Source: an uncultured Pseudomonadota bacterium
GTDB taxonomy: Bacteria; Pseudomonadota; Gammaproteobacteria; Burkholderiales; SCOH01
Reading direction: 5' to 3'
Length of the DNA stretch: 5,303 bases
Assembly (NCBI GenBank): GCA_937863215.1
Contig: CALMFQ010000356.1
Span: forward strand, 1-5,303
Made by a program: the position numbers and the translations under genes. Below the pieces are notes generated by a model. The model was not told the origin of the DNA. It ran no database searches and was given only the letters and a program-made list of their open reading frames with translations. Positions 1 through 5,303 of the stretch are shown here, piece by piece (within the stretch, counting starts at the first letter, position 1; each line of letters starts with the position of its first letter).

Positions 1-252
1 CCGCGAGTCGGCGGGCAGATAGGCTTCGAGCTGACGGCATTGGGGCAGGTACAGACGCGTTTCCAGCTTGCCCAGCTCGATATTTGCCTGCGTATTGCTG
101 GCTTGCAGTTGTTGTTGTACGAACTGCTCCACCGCACGGTATATCCTGTCCAGATCCTGCCTTGCCGCATGCGCTATGGAGCTGCAGCACAGCAGCAGGG
201 TGATCAGGCCGCGGCAGGCCGGTAACGTTGAGGAGGAGGAATACGGTCGCAT
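1..252 (-). CDS. flgA: FlgA, flagellar basal body P-ring formation chaperone (partial, N-terminal 84 residues)
   Basis: FlgA is a periplasmic chaperone that helps assemble the FlgI P-ring around the flagellar rod. The visible part begins with a Sec-type signal peptide: Arg2 and Arg14, a hydrophobic stretch at about residues 16-23, and a likely cleavage after Ala-His-Ala at residue 29. Next comes a helical segment (DLDRIYRAVEQFVQQQL) and then the typical FlgA entry motif, in which LETRLYLPQCRQLEAYLP matches the family pattern of an Arg-Leu-x-Leu-Pro-x-Cys core followed by an 'AfLP' element. The rest lies beyond the left edge; the reading frame is open to base 1. The start chosen is the ATG at 252-250, which places the signal peptide normally. 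An in-frame ATG at 279-277 would add nine residues, and neither start has a convincing ribosome binding site. The gene is divergent from the hypothetical gene at 360. Assignment rests on the N-terminal motif only. Confidence 0.82.
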   Translation of the reverse strand, partial: MRPYSSSSTLPACRGLITLLLCCSSIAHAARQDLDRIYRAVEQFVQQQLQASNTQANIELGKLETRLYLPQCRQLEAYLPADSR

Positions 253-359
253 CCCCCATTGTACCCGATCGCCTGTCATGGAAGCGGTACGCACGGCCAT
301 GATATGCTTGGCGAGAGTAAATCCCGCCGCATGGCGCATTCTGAAATAAAGGCTTTTCT

Positions 360-713
360 ATGTATGCAATTGACCGCAATGTGGCTGTTATCAAGCCGAA
401 GCAACCGTTTCTCGAATGGCTGAACGGATTGCCGGAAAACGATTTGCAGTTGGCGCTGGAGAATCTGCGCGCCGATTGCACGGTGTTGCTGATTCCCGAG
501 TTCGAAGAGCCGGAGCAGGCGATCGCCTATGTCGATGATCTGTATGAGCAGATATTTGAAGCGGAACTGGGTTCCTGGTGCGATGAGCGCAAATTGTGGC
601 CGGTGGAGCGTAATCTGAAGACATTCTGGGAATGGTTCGATGTCGAAATCCATACCATGGTCGTGGATACGCTCGACGAAGATACCGAGCCGACGCCGCA
701 CGAAGTTCATTGA
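360..713 (+). CDS. Small acidic conserved hypothetical protein (117 aa)
   Basis: This gene encodes 117 residues with no signal peptide and no membrane segment, so it is probably cytoplasmic. The composition is strongly acidic (about 27 Asp/Glu against 8 Lys/Arg) and rich in aromatics toward the C-terminus (Trp80, Trp90, Trp92 with neighbouring Phe residues). The protein looks like an ordinary compact alpha/beta fold: an N-terminal 'YAIDRNVAVIKPKQPFLEWL' segment, a central 'LLIPEFEEPEQAIAYVDDLY' segment and a C-terminal 'FWEWFDVEIHTMVVD' block. I have the impression of similar short uncharacterised proteins in beta- and gammaproteobacteria, but I cannot name a family or a function. The ATG at 360 is preceded by AAAGG at 348-352 with seven-base spacing, which supports this start. 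The stop lies 20 bases before the SIMPL gene, so the two are probably one operon. That coding overlap-like spacing is the only functional clue. Confidence 0.85.
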   Translation: MYAIDRNVAVIKPKQPFLEWLNGLPENDLQLALENLRADCTVLLIPEFEEPEQAIAYVDDLYEQIFEAELGSWCDERKLWPVERNLKTFWEWFDVEIHTMVVDTLDEDTEPTPHEVH

Positions 714-733
714 GCCGGGCAAGGGGAGGGGTG

Positions 734-1408
734 ATGCAACGCTTGCTGCCTGTTCTGTTTTTGCTCGCGGCTGGCACACAGGCCGAGCCGCTCAATTACA
801 ATGTGGTCAGCCTCGATGCCGAGGTTCATCGTGAAATTCCGAATGACCAGATGCGTGCCAGTCTGTTCGCCGAGCACAGCGATATCGATCCGGCGAAGCT
901 GGCAAACCTGATCAATCGCCAGATGAACGATGCGAGAAAACTGGCTGCGCTTTATCCGTCGATCCGTTTTGCTTCCGGTGACAATCAGACCTATCCGGTC
1001 TACGACAACAAGAATCGTCTGGCTGGCTGGCGCAGCCGGGCCGAGGTGCGGTTGGAGTGCCGGGATCTCCGCATGTGCTCCGAGCTGATCGGCAAGCTGC
1101 AAGGAGGTTTGCAGCTCGGTAACTGGGAATTTGCCATTGCTGACGATACGCGTCAGCGTATCGAGGCAGAGCTGACAATTGCTGCAATAGCAGCATTTCG
1201 TGCCAAGGCCGACGTGATTGCCCAGGCTTTTGCCGGCAGGCCGTATCGGATTGTCAACATGACGCTCAACAGCCGTTTGCCGTATGCGCCGCGAGTGGCG
1301 TTCGGCAAGGCGGCCATGATGGCCGCCGATGCTGCTCCGCCGCTGGCGGAAGGTGGTTCCGGCAGCGTTGTGGTAACGGTCAGTGGTTCGATTCAGGTGC
1401 AGGAATGA
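734..1408 (+). CDS. Secreted SIMPL-domain (DUF541) protein, 224 aa
   Basis: The protein has a short Sec signal peptide (MQRLLPVLFLLAAGTQA, cleavage expected before Glu18), so it should be periplasmic or exported. The mature part fits a SIMPL/DUF541 domain: an N-terminal beta strand (YNVVSLDAEVHREI), a long alternating region with Asp/Ala-rich helices, a helix that ends in 'AFRAKADVIAQAFAG', then 'IVNMTLNS' and a closing strand 'SVVVTVSGSIQV' at the very C-terminus. These late elements are the part of the family I recognise best. Two cysteines, Cys109 and Cys115, sit in 'LECRDLRMCSEL' and could form a disulfide in the periplasm (inference). SIMPL proteins such as E. coli YggE are linked to oxidative stress, but the molecular role is not settled. 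The start at 734 has a strong purine-rich site, GGGGAGGGG at 723-731. An in-frame GTG at 731 is possible but less likely. Upstream in-frame ATG at 632 lies inside the preceding gene and is rejected. Confidence 0.85.
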   Translation: MQRLLPVLFLLAAGTQAEPLNYNVVSLDAEVHREIPNDQMRASLFAEHSDIDPAKLANLINRQMNDARKLAALYPSIRFASGDNQTYPVYDNKNRLAGWRSRAEVRLECRDLRMCSELIGKLQGGLQLGNWEFAIADDTRQRIEAELTIAAIAAFRAKADVIAQAFAGRPYRIVNMTLNSRLPYAPRVAFGKAAMMAADAAPPLAEGGSGSVVVTVSGSIQVQE

Positions 1409-1448
1409 TTGCCTGATGCAGCGTGCGCTGCGGATTGGCGTTGACTGC

Positions 1449-1465
1449 TGCCGCAAATCGCGGCA
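1449..1465. terminator. Candidate bidirectional hairpin between convergent genes
   Basis: TGCCGC at 1449-1454 and GCGGCA at 1460-1465 form a perfect 6-bp stem around a 5-base loop (AAATC). A second, shorter stem (GCAGC/GCTGC, 1418-1431, four-base loop) lies nearer to the SIMPL stop. Both sit in the 68-base gap between two convergent genes, where transcripts from each side should end. Neither is followed by a T-run on either strand, so intrinsic termination is not shown; they may only be RNA-stabilising hairpins. Confidence 0.3.
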
Positions 1466-1476
1466 AGCCATGCCGC

Positions 1477-1863
1477 TTACGCCAGTTGGCCGGCTCCTGC
1501 CGGATCGGTCTGCGGCGAATCCTGTTTTCCGCTTGCGGCCAGTTGTAGCAAACCTCGTTTTGCTGCTGCGCGCAGCAGTGGCGTGTCGCGGAGCAGCAGG
1601 CCTTCGCGCATGGCCTGTATCAAGGCCGCCTCGGTAGGAGCCTGGAGTAATTCCGTCGAGATATATTCGCGACCGTCTTCCGACAGATCGCGTTCCAGCA
1701 CGACCAGACTGTAGCTTTCCGTTGCCGCCTGCCGGCGCAGTGGCAGCCGGGCATCCAGGTACTGGCGCATTTCCGTGGCAGGGACGATCGCCAGCCGATG
1801 TGCGATATCGATCGCTCCGGTCCGGATCGTTCTGACAAAAAGCTTTTTGCCGGTTTGGGTCAT
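1477..1863 (-). CDS. Unrecognised 128-aa protein behind an FNR-type box
   Basis: I do not recognise this protein. It has 128 residues, no signal peptide, no membrane segment and no cysteine, so it is probably cytoplasmic and binds no Cys-ligated metal. The N-terminus is basic (TGKKLFVRTIRTG), followed by 'AIDIAHRLAIVPATEMRQYLDARL', then 'SYSLVVLERDLSEDGREYIS', which reads as two beta strands joined by an acidic turn. After this come two helices containing 'AALIQAMREGLL' and 'PLLRAAAKRGLLQLAA'; the last 18 residues are low-complexity and probably disordered. The ATG at 1863-1861 is chosen; a TTG at 1896 would extend the frame by 11 residues but has no ribosome binding site. Only a weak AGAGAG lies upstream of the ATG. 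The gene is downstream of nirN in the same direction but 211 bases away, and the gap holds a perfect FNR/Dnr box. Anaerobic expression in step with the nir genes is therefore inferred. The gene is convergent with the SIMPL gene. Confidence 0.75.
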   Translation of the reverse strand: MTQTGKKLFVRTIRTGAIDIAHRLAIVPATEMRQYLDARLPLRRQAATESYSLVVLERDLSEDGREYISTELLQAPTEAALIQAMREGLLLRDTPLLRAAAKRGLLQLAASGKQDSPQTDPAGAGQLA

Positions 1864-1932
1864 GTCTCTGGCTCTCTGATCCGTGAAAATACGCAAGCGA
1901 AGGGTGGAAGCAGATAGTATTTCTTATATTCG

Positions 1933-1980
1933 AAAATGTAAATATTGATATGTTTGGAAATTGATTTGCATCAATTGTCT
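1933..1980 (-). promoter_or_regulatory. Probable FNR/Dnr-activated promoter of the 128-aa gene
   Basis: This stretch is markedly AT-rich compared with the surrounding genes. Reading leftward, the palindrome at 1961-1974 is followed after 20 bases by TACATT (1940-1935), four of six matches to a -10 element. This spacing is close to that of class II FNR promoters, where the box is centred about 41.5 bases before the transcription start. The start would then fall near 1926-1928, leaving a leader of about 65 bases before the ATG at 1863. A further TTGAT half-site occurs at 1945-1949 without its partner. The -10 call is weak; the box itself is strong. Confidence 0.5.
1961..1974. promoter_or_regulatory. 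FNR/Anr/Dnr binding site (perfect palindrome)
   Basis: TTGATTTGCATCAA matches the FNR-family consensus TTGAT-N4-ATCAA in all ten defined positions. The symmetry extends to 18 bases (1959-1976) with 7-bp arms AATTGAT/ATCAATT. FNR-type (oxygen-sensing) and Dnr/Nnr-type (NO-sensing) regulators share this sequence, so the site does not tell which one binds. It is in a non-coding region next to heme d1 genes, the context in which such boxes are expected. The only gene placed to be driven from it is the 128-aa gene to the left. A site of this type reads equally in both directions, but no plus-strand gene follows. Confidence 0.8.
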
Positions 1981-2016
1981 GGCTACTGACTGATCCCGAA
2001 TTATGCGCTGATCCAG

Positions 2017-2037
2017 TGCCGGTTTACCCTGCCGGCA
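2017..2037 (-). terminator. Candidate hairpin downstream of nirN
   Basis: TGCCGG at 2017-2022 and CCGGCA at 2032-2037 make a 6-bp stem with a 9-base loop, about 38 bases past the nirN stop. TGCCGG recurs at 2030-2035 and 2049-2054, so alternative pairings exist. No T-run follows in the direction of nirN transcription, so a classic intrinsic terminator is not supported. It may end transcription together with Rho or protect the 3' end of the nir message. Confidence 0.3.
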
Positions 2038-2074
2038 TGCAGCCTGCTTGCCGGATGCCAGCAGAGGCTTGACG

Positions 2075-3622
2075 TCAATGGCTGGTGCCGGCCGAGCGGG
2101 TGGTCTTGTTGTAGACGTTGTATTTGCCCACCGGTTTGCTCATCGGCAAGCGTTTGATTTCCTTGAAGGTGGCTGCATCGAAGACGATGATCGCCCCATT
2201 GTCTTCCCACAGGCTCGCCAGCGCGTATTTGCCATCGCGGGTGAATTCGATGTGTGCCAGCGTTTTGCCTGGTTCCGGGCGCACTTCGCCGACCACTTCG
2301 AGTTTCTGCTTGTCGATGATCTGCAGCCGATCCTTGCTGGCCGGGCTCATCATGCTATCGACCCAGGCGTAGGGAGTATTTTCGTGGCTGCGCATGAAGA
2401 AGCCGGGGCCATTGGTTTTGATCTGTTTGACGGTTTTCCAGGTTTTCATGTCGATGATGGTTACCGTGCCGTCTTTCAGATTGGGCGAAGCCAGCACCGG
2501 CGTACCGTGCCAATCCCAGGTGATGCCGGAACCCAGGTGCGGCATGCCGCCCAGATCCAGATCGGCGATCTTGCGTCGTACGTTGAGATTGACCACTTGT
2601 GCCTTGCCGCTGCGCGAGGCGCCGATCATGTGGTCGTAACTCTGGTCGAAAAAGAAATCGTCGAGAATGTCGTCGAGCACGATCTCGCGCGGGGTAAACT
2701 GGCCGGGCAGGGCGATGGCTTCTTTCTGTTTGTAATCGTGCACCAGCCCCTTGTAGACCGGCTCGGCTTTCGGGTCGTAGGAGATTTCCCAGACTTCCGG
2801 GATGTCTTTCAGCGCCAGGATGAAGCTGTTGCGTGGCCCGGCGTCGTAGACCGCCGATACCCGCGAGGATTTGCCGGCGCTGTCGGTTATGTCGTAAATG
2901 CGCTGCAGATTGAGGTCTGCATCCAGCAATACTGCCGTTTTCGGCAGATAATTACCGACCAGCACCCATTTGCCATCGTTGGATACCGCTACATTGCGGG
3001 TATTGATTCCGGCGCGAATCTCGGCGACGGTTTTCAGGTTCCAGATATCGAATTTGCTGATCCAGCCATCGCGTGAGCCGAAATAGACATAACGTCCGTC
3101 AGGCGAGAACTTGGGCCCGCCATGCAGGGCAAAGCGGGTGGCGAAACGGTGAATCGGCTCCAGCTTGTCGCCATCCAGCAGCGTGGCGTGGTGATCGCCG
3201 CCTTCGACGACGATGAACAGGTTTTTCAGATCTGCTTTGAACACCGGTTTGGCGGGCAATTGGTCGGCTCCCGCCAGGCTGATGCGCGATGCCTTGATGT
3301 CGCTTGCTTGCCAGTTTGGCTCGACCGTCGGGGGTGTGTAGATGTAATCCGCCAGTGCCTGGATTTCCGCTGCGGTCAATTTATCGCCGAATGCCGGCAT
3401 TTGTGTGGCCTTGCGGCCGCTGTTGATGACATTCAATGCCTCCGCTTTTTTCAGGCGTTCCAGATTCTGCGGCAGCAGCGCCGGGCCCATGCCGCCGAGG
3501 CGGTCGGCGCCGTGGCAGGTCATGCAGTGTTGCTGGAACAGTTTGGCCGGTTCGACGGCGGGTATTTCGGCGGCGAACGCACTGGCGGAGAGTAGCAGGC
3601 TGGCGGCGAGGAGCGGGAGCAT
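2075..3622 (-). CDS. nirN: NirN, periplasmic dihydro-heme d1 dehydrogenase (cytochrome c + d1-type propeller)
   Basis: NirN catalyses the last step of heme d1 synthesis, oxidising a propionate side chain of dihydro-heme d1 to an acrylate, before or as the cofactor passes to nitrite reductase NirS. The 515-residue protein has a signal peptide (cleavage near Phe-Ala-Ala, residue 18) and a class I cytochrome c domain with the heme motif CMTCH at 33-37. Met75 in 'TQMPAF' is the likely distal ligand. From about residue 125 a cytochrome d1-type eight-bladed propeller follows: 'GGDHHATLLDG', 'HGGPKFSPDGRYVYFGSRDG' (His167), 'GMPHLGSG' (His362) and 'SHENTPYAWVDS' (His413), histidines placed like those that bind or act on heme d1. 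The C-terminal 'KPVGKYNVYNK...GTSH' is typical of NirN and distinguishes it from NirS. NirF lacks the cytochrome c domain. The length is close to the roughly 500 residues usual for NirN. It starts 18 bases after the carbonic anhydrase stop. The ATG at 3622 leaves the signal peptide without basic n-region residues. Confidence 0.93.
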   Translation of the reverse strand: MLPLLAASLLLSASAFAAEIPAVEPAKLFQQHCMTCHGADRLGGMGPALLPQNLERLKKAEALNVINSGRKATQMPAFGDKLTAAEIQALADYIYTPPTVEPNWQASDIKASRISLAGADQLPAKPVFKADLKNLFIVVEGGDHHATLLDGDKLEPIHRFATRFALHGGPKFSPDGRYVYFGSRDGWISKFDIWNLKTVAEIRAGINTRNVAVSNDGKWVLVGNYLPKTAVLLDADLNLQRIYDITDSAGKSSRVSAVYDAGPRNSFILALKDIPEVWEISYDPKAEPVYKGLVHDYKQKEAIALPGQFTPREIVLDDILDDFFFDQSYDHMIGASRSGKAQVVNLNVRRKIADLDLGGMPHLGSGITWDWHGTPVLASPNLKDGTVTIIDMKTWKTVKQIKTNGPGFFMRSHENTPYAWVDSMMSPASKDRLQIIDKQKLEVVGEVRPEPGKTLAHIEFTRDGKYALASLWEDNGAIIVFDAATFKEIKRLPMSKPVGKYNVYNKTTRSAGTSH

Positions 3623-3640
3623 CGTTGGCTTTCGACGGAT

Positions 3641-4306
3641 TTATCTTGGTACTTGCGGATTGTCGAGCGGGCATATCAGCGGCAGGAATTCGGCACGCCG
3701 CGGCGAATAGGCCAGCAGCGCTCCGGCATCGATGTCGAAATACCAGCCGTGCAGCGATAGCCGGCTTTGTTCGACACGTTCGGCAATCCACGGGAAGGTC
3801 ATCAGGTTTTGCAGCGAAACCAGAATGCTGGCCAGTTCGGCGGCACGCAGCTGGGCTGCCGGGGGGTGATCCGGCAGATCGCGCAGCACGCGTTCGCGCG
3901 CCGATTCGGCAATCTGCATCCAGCGTTCGACAAAGCCGGACGGTGACGATTCCGGGCTGGTGCCCTGCATCAAGGCGCGAATGCCGCCGCAGTGCTGGTG
4001 GCCGAGCACGATCACGCGTTCGACATTGAGACTGTTGATGGCGAATTCGAGTGCGCTGCTGATGCCTTGCGGGGTAGAGCCGATCTGGAATGGCGGTACC
4101 AGGTTGGCGATATTGCGGATGACGAACATGTCGCCGGGATCGGAGCCGGTAATCAGTGCCGGGTCAACACGCGAATCGCAGCAGCCGATCAGCAGGGTTT
4201 TCGGATGCTGGCCCTGTTTCAGCTCGTCAAACAGCTCTTGCTGTTCCAGAAAATACTTTTGCTGGAATTGCTGAAAGCCGCGGATGAATTTCTCGATATC
4301 TTGCAT
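3641..4306 (-). CDS. cynT: Beta-class carbonic anhydrase, CynT-like
   Basis: Beta-carbonic anhydrases are cytoplasmic zinc enzymes that interconvert CO2 and bicarbonate. All hallmark residues are present: the CxDxR motif as Cys42-Cys43-Asp44-Ser45-Arg46, giving zinc ligand Cys42 and the catalytic Asp44/Arg46 pair, and the HxxC motif as His103-Gln-His-Cys106, giving the other two zinc ligands, followed by Gly-Gly. 'GDMFVIRNIANLVPP' and 'LSLHGWYFDIDAGALLAY' match the CynT/IcfA clade better than E. coli Can. The length, 221 residues, fits CynT (219). The symbol reflects this clade only: no cyanase gene cynS is in view. The gene lies between nirJ (131-base gap) and nirN (18-base gap), all leftward, so it is probably transcribed with nirN. 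It has its own possible promoter upstream. The ribosome binding site before the ATG at 4306 is weak. The family call is firm; the reason for its place in a heme d1 cluster is unknown. Confidence 0.93.
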   Translation of the reverse strand: MQDIEKFIRGFQQFQQKYFLEQQELFDELKQGQHPKTLLIGCCDSRVDPALITGSDPGDMFVIRNIANLVPPFQIGSTPQGISSALEFAINSLNVERVIVLGHQHCGGIRALMQGTSPESSPSGFVERWMQIAESARERVLRDLPDHPPAAQLRAAELASILVSLQNLMTFPWIAERVEQSRLSLHGWYFDIDAGALLAYSPRRAEFLPLICPLDNPQVPR

Positions 4307-4363
4307 GGTCGTTCTCGGCTATGGCGACATACCCCGTTTTATCGGATTGTCGCCAGCGGCGCC

Positions 4364-4369
4364 ATTCTA
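4364..4369 (-). promoter_or_regulatory. Possible -10 element ahead of the carbonic anhydrase gene
   Basis: Read leftward, TAGAAT (five of six to TATAAT) lies 57 bases before the carbonic anhydrase ATG, in the 131-base gap after nirJ. The region that should hold a -35 element (about 4387-4392) is a poor match, and no FNR box is present in this gap. If real, this promoter would let the carbonic anhydrase and nirN be expressed apart from nirJ and without an FNR-type regulator. Just upstream, GCCC-ATTC-GGGC (4389-4400) could form a small 4-bp hairpin after nirJ; it has no T-run. Confidence 0.3.
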
Positions 4370-4437
4370 CCGACAGCCGGGGCTTATCGCCCATTCGGGC
4401 TAGGCCATGTTCCGCAAACGGGCATGTCGCAAGCGCT

Positions 4438-5303
4438 TCAGACGCTGCCTGCCGCCACCTTGCGTACCGGAATGTACGGTGTCGTTTCCAGTCGTTCGCC
4501 ATGAACCGAAATGCCGAGCTCGTCGTCGTCCAGATAGCAGGCCGGGTCTTCCTGCCATGGGTCGCCGGAAATCTGCCAGGCACGCACCCGGGTGTTGCCT
4601 CCGCAGATGTCGAAATAGCCGCACTCGCCGCAGCGGCCCTTGATCTGGCGTGGCTGTTGCTTCAGCCCGGCCATGATCGGGTCGGAAGTATCCTGCCAGA
4701 TGGTCGAGAACGGCCGTTCTCGCACGTTGCCCAGACTGTAGTTCCACCACATGGTGTCGGGGTGGACATTGCCCAGATTGTCGATGTTGGCGATGTTGAT
4801 GCCGGACGAATTGCCGCCCCACTGTGCCAGGCGCGCGCGCATCGCTTCGGCCTGGTCCGGCAGGTTGCGTTCCACCCAGTGCAGCAGATACACGCCGTCG
4901 GCATCGTTGTTGCCGGTGACGAATTCCTTGCTGCCGCCGTTTTGCGCATCTTGCCAGGCGGTTTGAAACAACAAGTCCATCGCCCAGCGGGTGGTCTTGT
5001 GCATCACGTCGTCCTTGCGGTTCTTGTTGCCGCGGCCGGCGTAGTTGAGATGCGAGAAATAGAACTTGTCCAGACCTTCGTCGTCCAGCAGCTTCAACAA
5101 CAGCGGTAGTTCCGGCGCATTGTCCTGGGTCATGGTGAAGCGGATACCGACTTTAATGCCAAGTTGCTTGGCCAGACGAATGCCGTGCATCGAGGCGTCG
5201 AATGCACCGTCCAGGCGGCGGAACTTGTCATGCGTGGCACCAATCCCGTCCAGGCTGACGCCGACGTAGTTGAAATCGACTGCGGCGATGCGGTCGATAT
5301 TGC
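4438..5303 (-). CDS. nirJ: NirJ, heme d1 biosynthesis radical SAM protein (partial, C-terminal 287 residues)
   Basis: NirJ is a radical SAM enzyme that removes two propionate side chains from 12,18-didecarboxysiroheme, on the way to the oxo groups of heme d1. It acts in the cytoplasm before the NirF and NirN steps. The window shows about three quarters of the usual 390 or so residues. The frame stays open to the right edge, so the methionine at 5190 is internal. Upstream residues (codons 5301-5191) read 'VGVSLDGIGATHDKFRRLDG', a typical strand and loop of the radical SAM barrel. The N-terminal CxxxCxxC cluster motif lies beyond the edge. The C-terminal Fe-S region is complete: Cys224, Cys227 and Cys233 in 'RCGECGYFDICGGNTRVRAW', then Cys255 in 'PACYL' (numbered in the visible fragment), matching the auxiliary cluster of NirJ. 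'GINIANIDNLGNVHPDTMWW' is also characteristic of NirJ. The gene ends 131 bases before the carbonic anhydrase gene. Confidence 0.93.
   Translation of the reverse strand, partial: NIDRIAAVDFNYVGVSLDGIGATHDKFRRLDGAFDASMHGIRLAKQLGIKVGIRFTMTQDNAPELPLLLKLLDDEGLDKFYFSHLNYAGRGNKNRKDDVMHKTTRWAMDLLFQTAWQDAQNGGSKEFVTGNNDADGVYLLHWVERNLPDQAEAMRARLAQWGGNSSGINIANIDNLGNVHPDTMWWNYSLGNVRERPFSTIWQDTSDPIMAGLKQQPRQIKGRCGECGYFDICGGNTRVRAWQISGDPWQEDPACYLDDDELGISVHGERLETTPYIPVRKVAAGSV

Noticed and set aside
291..312. Sigma-54 type motif on the minus strand (TGGCCGTGC...CGCTT, around 281-300) upstream of flgA
   Set aside because: The spacing between the GG and GC elements is 11 bases instead of the required 10, so it does not fit the -24/-12 pattern. 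No sigma-28 flagellar motif was found either.
632..733. Upstream in-frame extension of the SIMPL gene to the ATG at 632
   Set aside because: It overlaps the preceding gene by about 80 bases, adds an Arg-rich non-homologous segment and would bury the signal peptide. The ATG at 734 has the better ribosome binding site.
707..1471. A 254-codon open frame on the minus strand
   Set aside because: It shadows the SIMPL gene, which has a signal peptide, a strong ribosome binding site and family features on the plus strand.
1864..1896. TTG start for the 128-aa gene
   Set aside because: There is no ribosome binding site in front of it, and the extra residues (RIFTDQRARD) look like translated leader.
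2048..3076. A 342-codon open frame on the plus strand
   Set aside because: It lies wholly inside nirN on the opposite strand, has no recognisable domain, and is rich in the residues expected from antisense reading of a GC-rich gene.
4321..5109. A 262-codon open frame on the plus strand
   Set aside because: It is antisense to nirJ, whose motifs (radical SAM barrel segment and C-terminal cysteine cluster) are unmistakable on the other strand.
4438..5190. Treating the methionine at 5190 as the start of nirJ
   Set aside because: The frame continues open to the right edge with clear NirJ sequence (VGVSLDG...), so the gene is cut by the window rather than starting there.

Overview
The window looks like chromosomal DNA of a flagellated, denitrifying proteobacterium, most likely a betaproteobacterium of the Rhodocyclales type. 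That placement is inferred from the GC-rich coding style, the cytochrome cd1 nitrite reductase cofactor genes and a flgA gene close by. No marker here fixes the genus.

Layout from left to right. Positions 1-252 (minus) hold the 5' part of flgA, the flagellar P-ring chaperone, running off the left edge. Divergent from it is a two-gene plus-strand unit at 360-1408: a small, very acidic conserved hypothetical protein, then a secreted SIMPL/DUF541 protein 20 bases downstream. This unit converges on an unrecognised 128-residue minus-strand gene (1477-1863). Upstream of that gene is an AT-rich promoter region carrying a perfect FNR/Anr/Dnr-type palindrome at 1961-1974. The right 60 % is a leftward heme d1 biosynthesis block: the 3' part of nirJ (4438 to the right edge), a CynT-like beta-carbonic anhydrase (3641-4306) and nirN (2075-3622), the last two only 18 bases apart.

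How the genes fit together. NirJ (cytoplasmic radical SAM enzyme) and NirN (periplasmic c/d1-binding dehydrogenase) act at mid and final steps of heme d1 synthesis, the cofactor of nitrite reductase NirS. The carbonic anhydrase between them is not a known part of that pathway, but its position implies co-expression with nirN. The FNR-type box suggests that the unknown gene after nirN is also switched on under low oxygen or NO, so it is a candidate accessory gene of the denitrification locus. The flagellar and SIMPL genes are probably just neighbours.

I saw no tRNA, rRNA, CRISPR array, insertion sequence or prophage material. I also found no clearly new multi-gene system. The most notable points are the embedded carbonic anhydrase, the FNR-box gene of unknown function, and an unusual choice of start codon for nirN.
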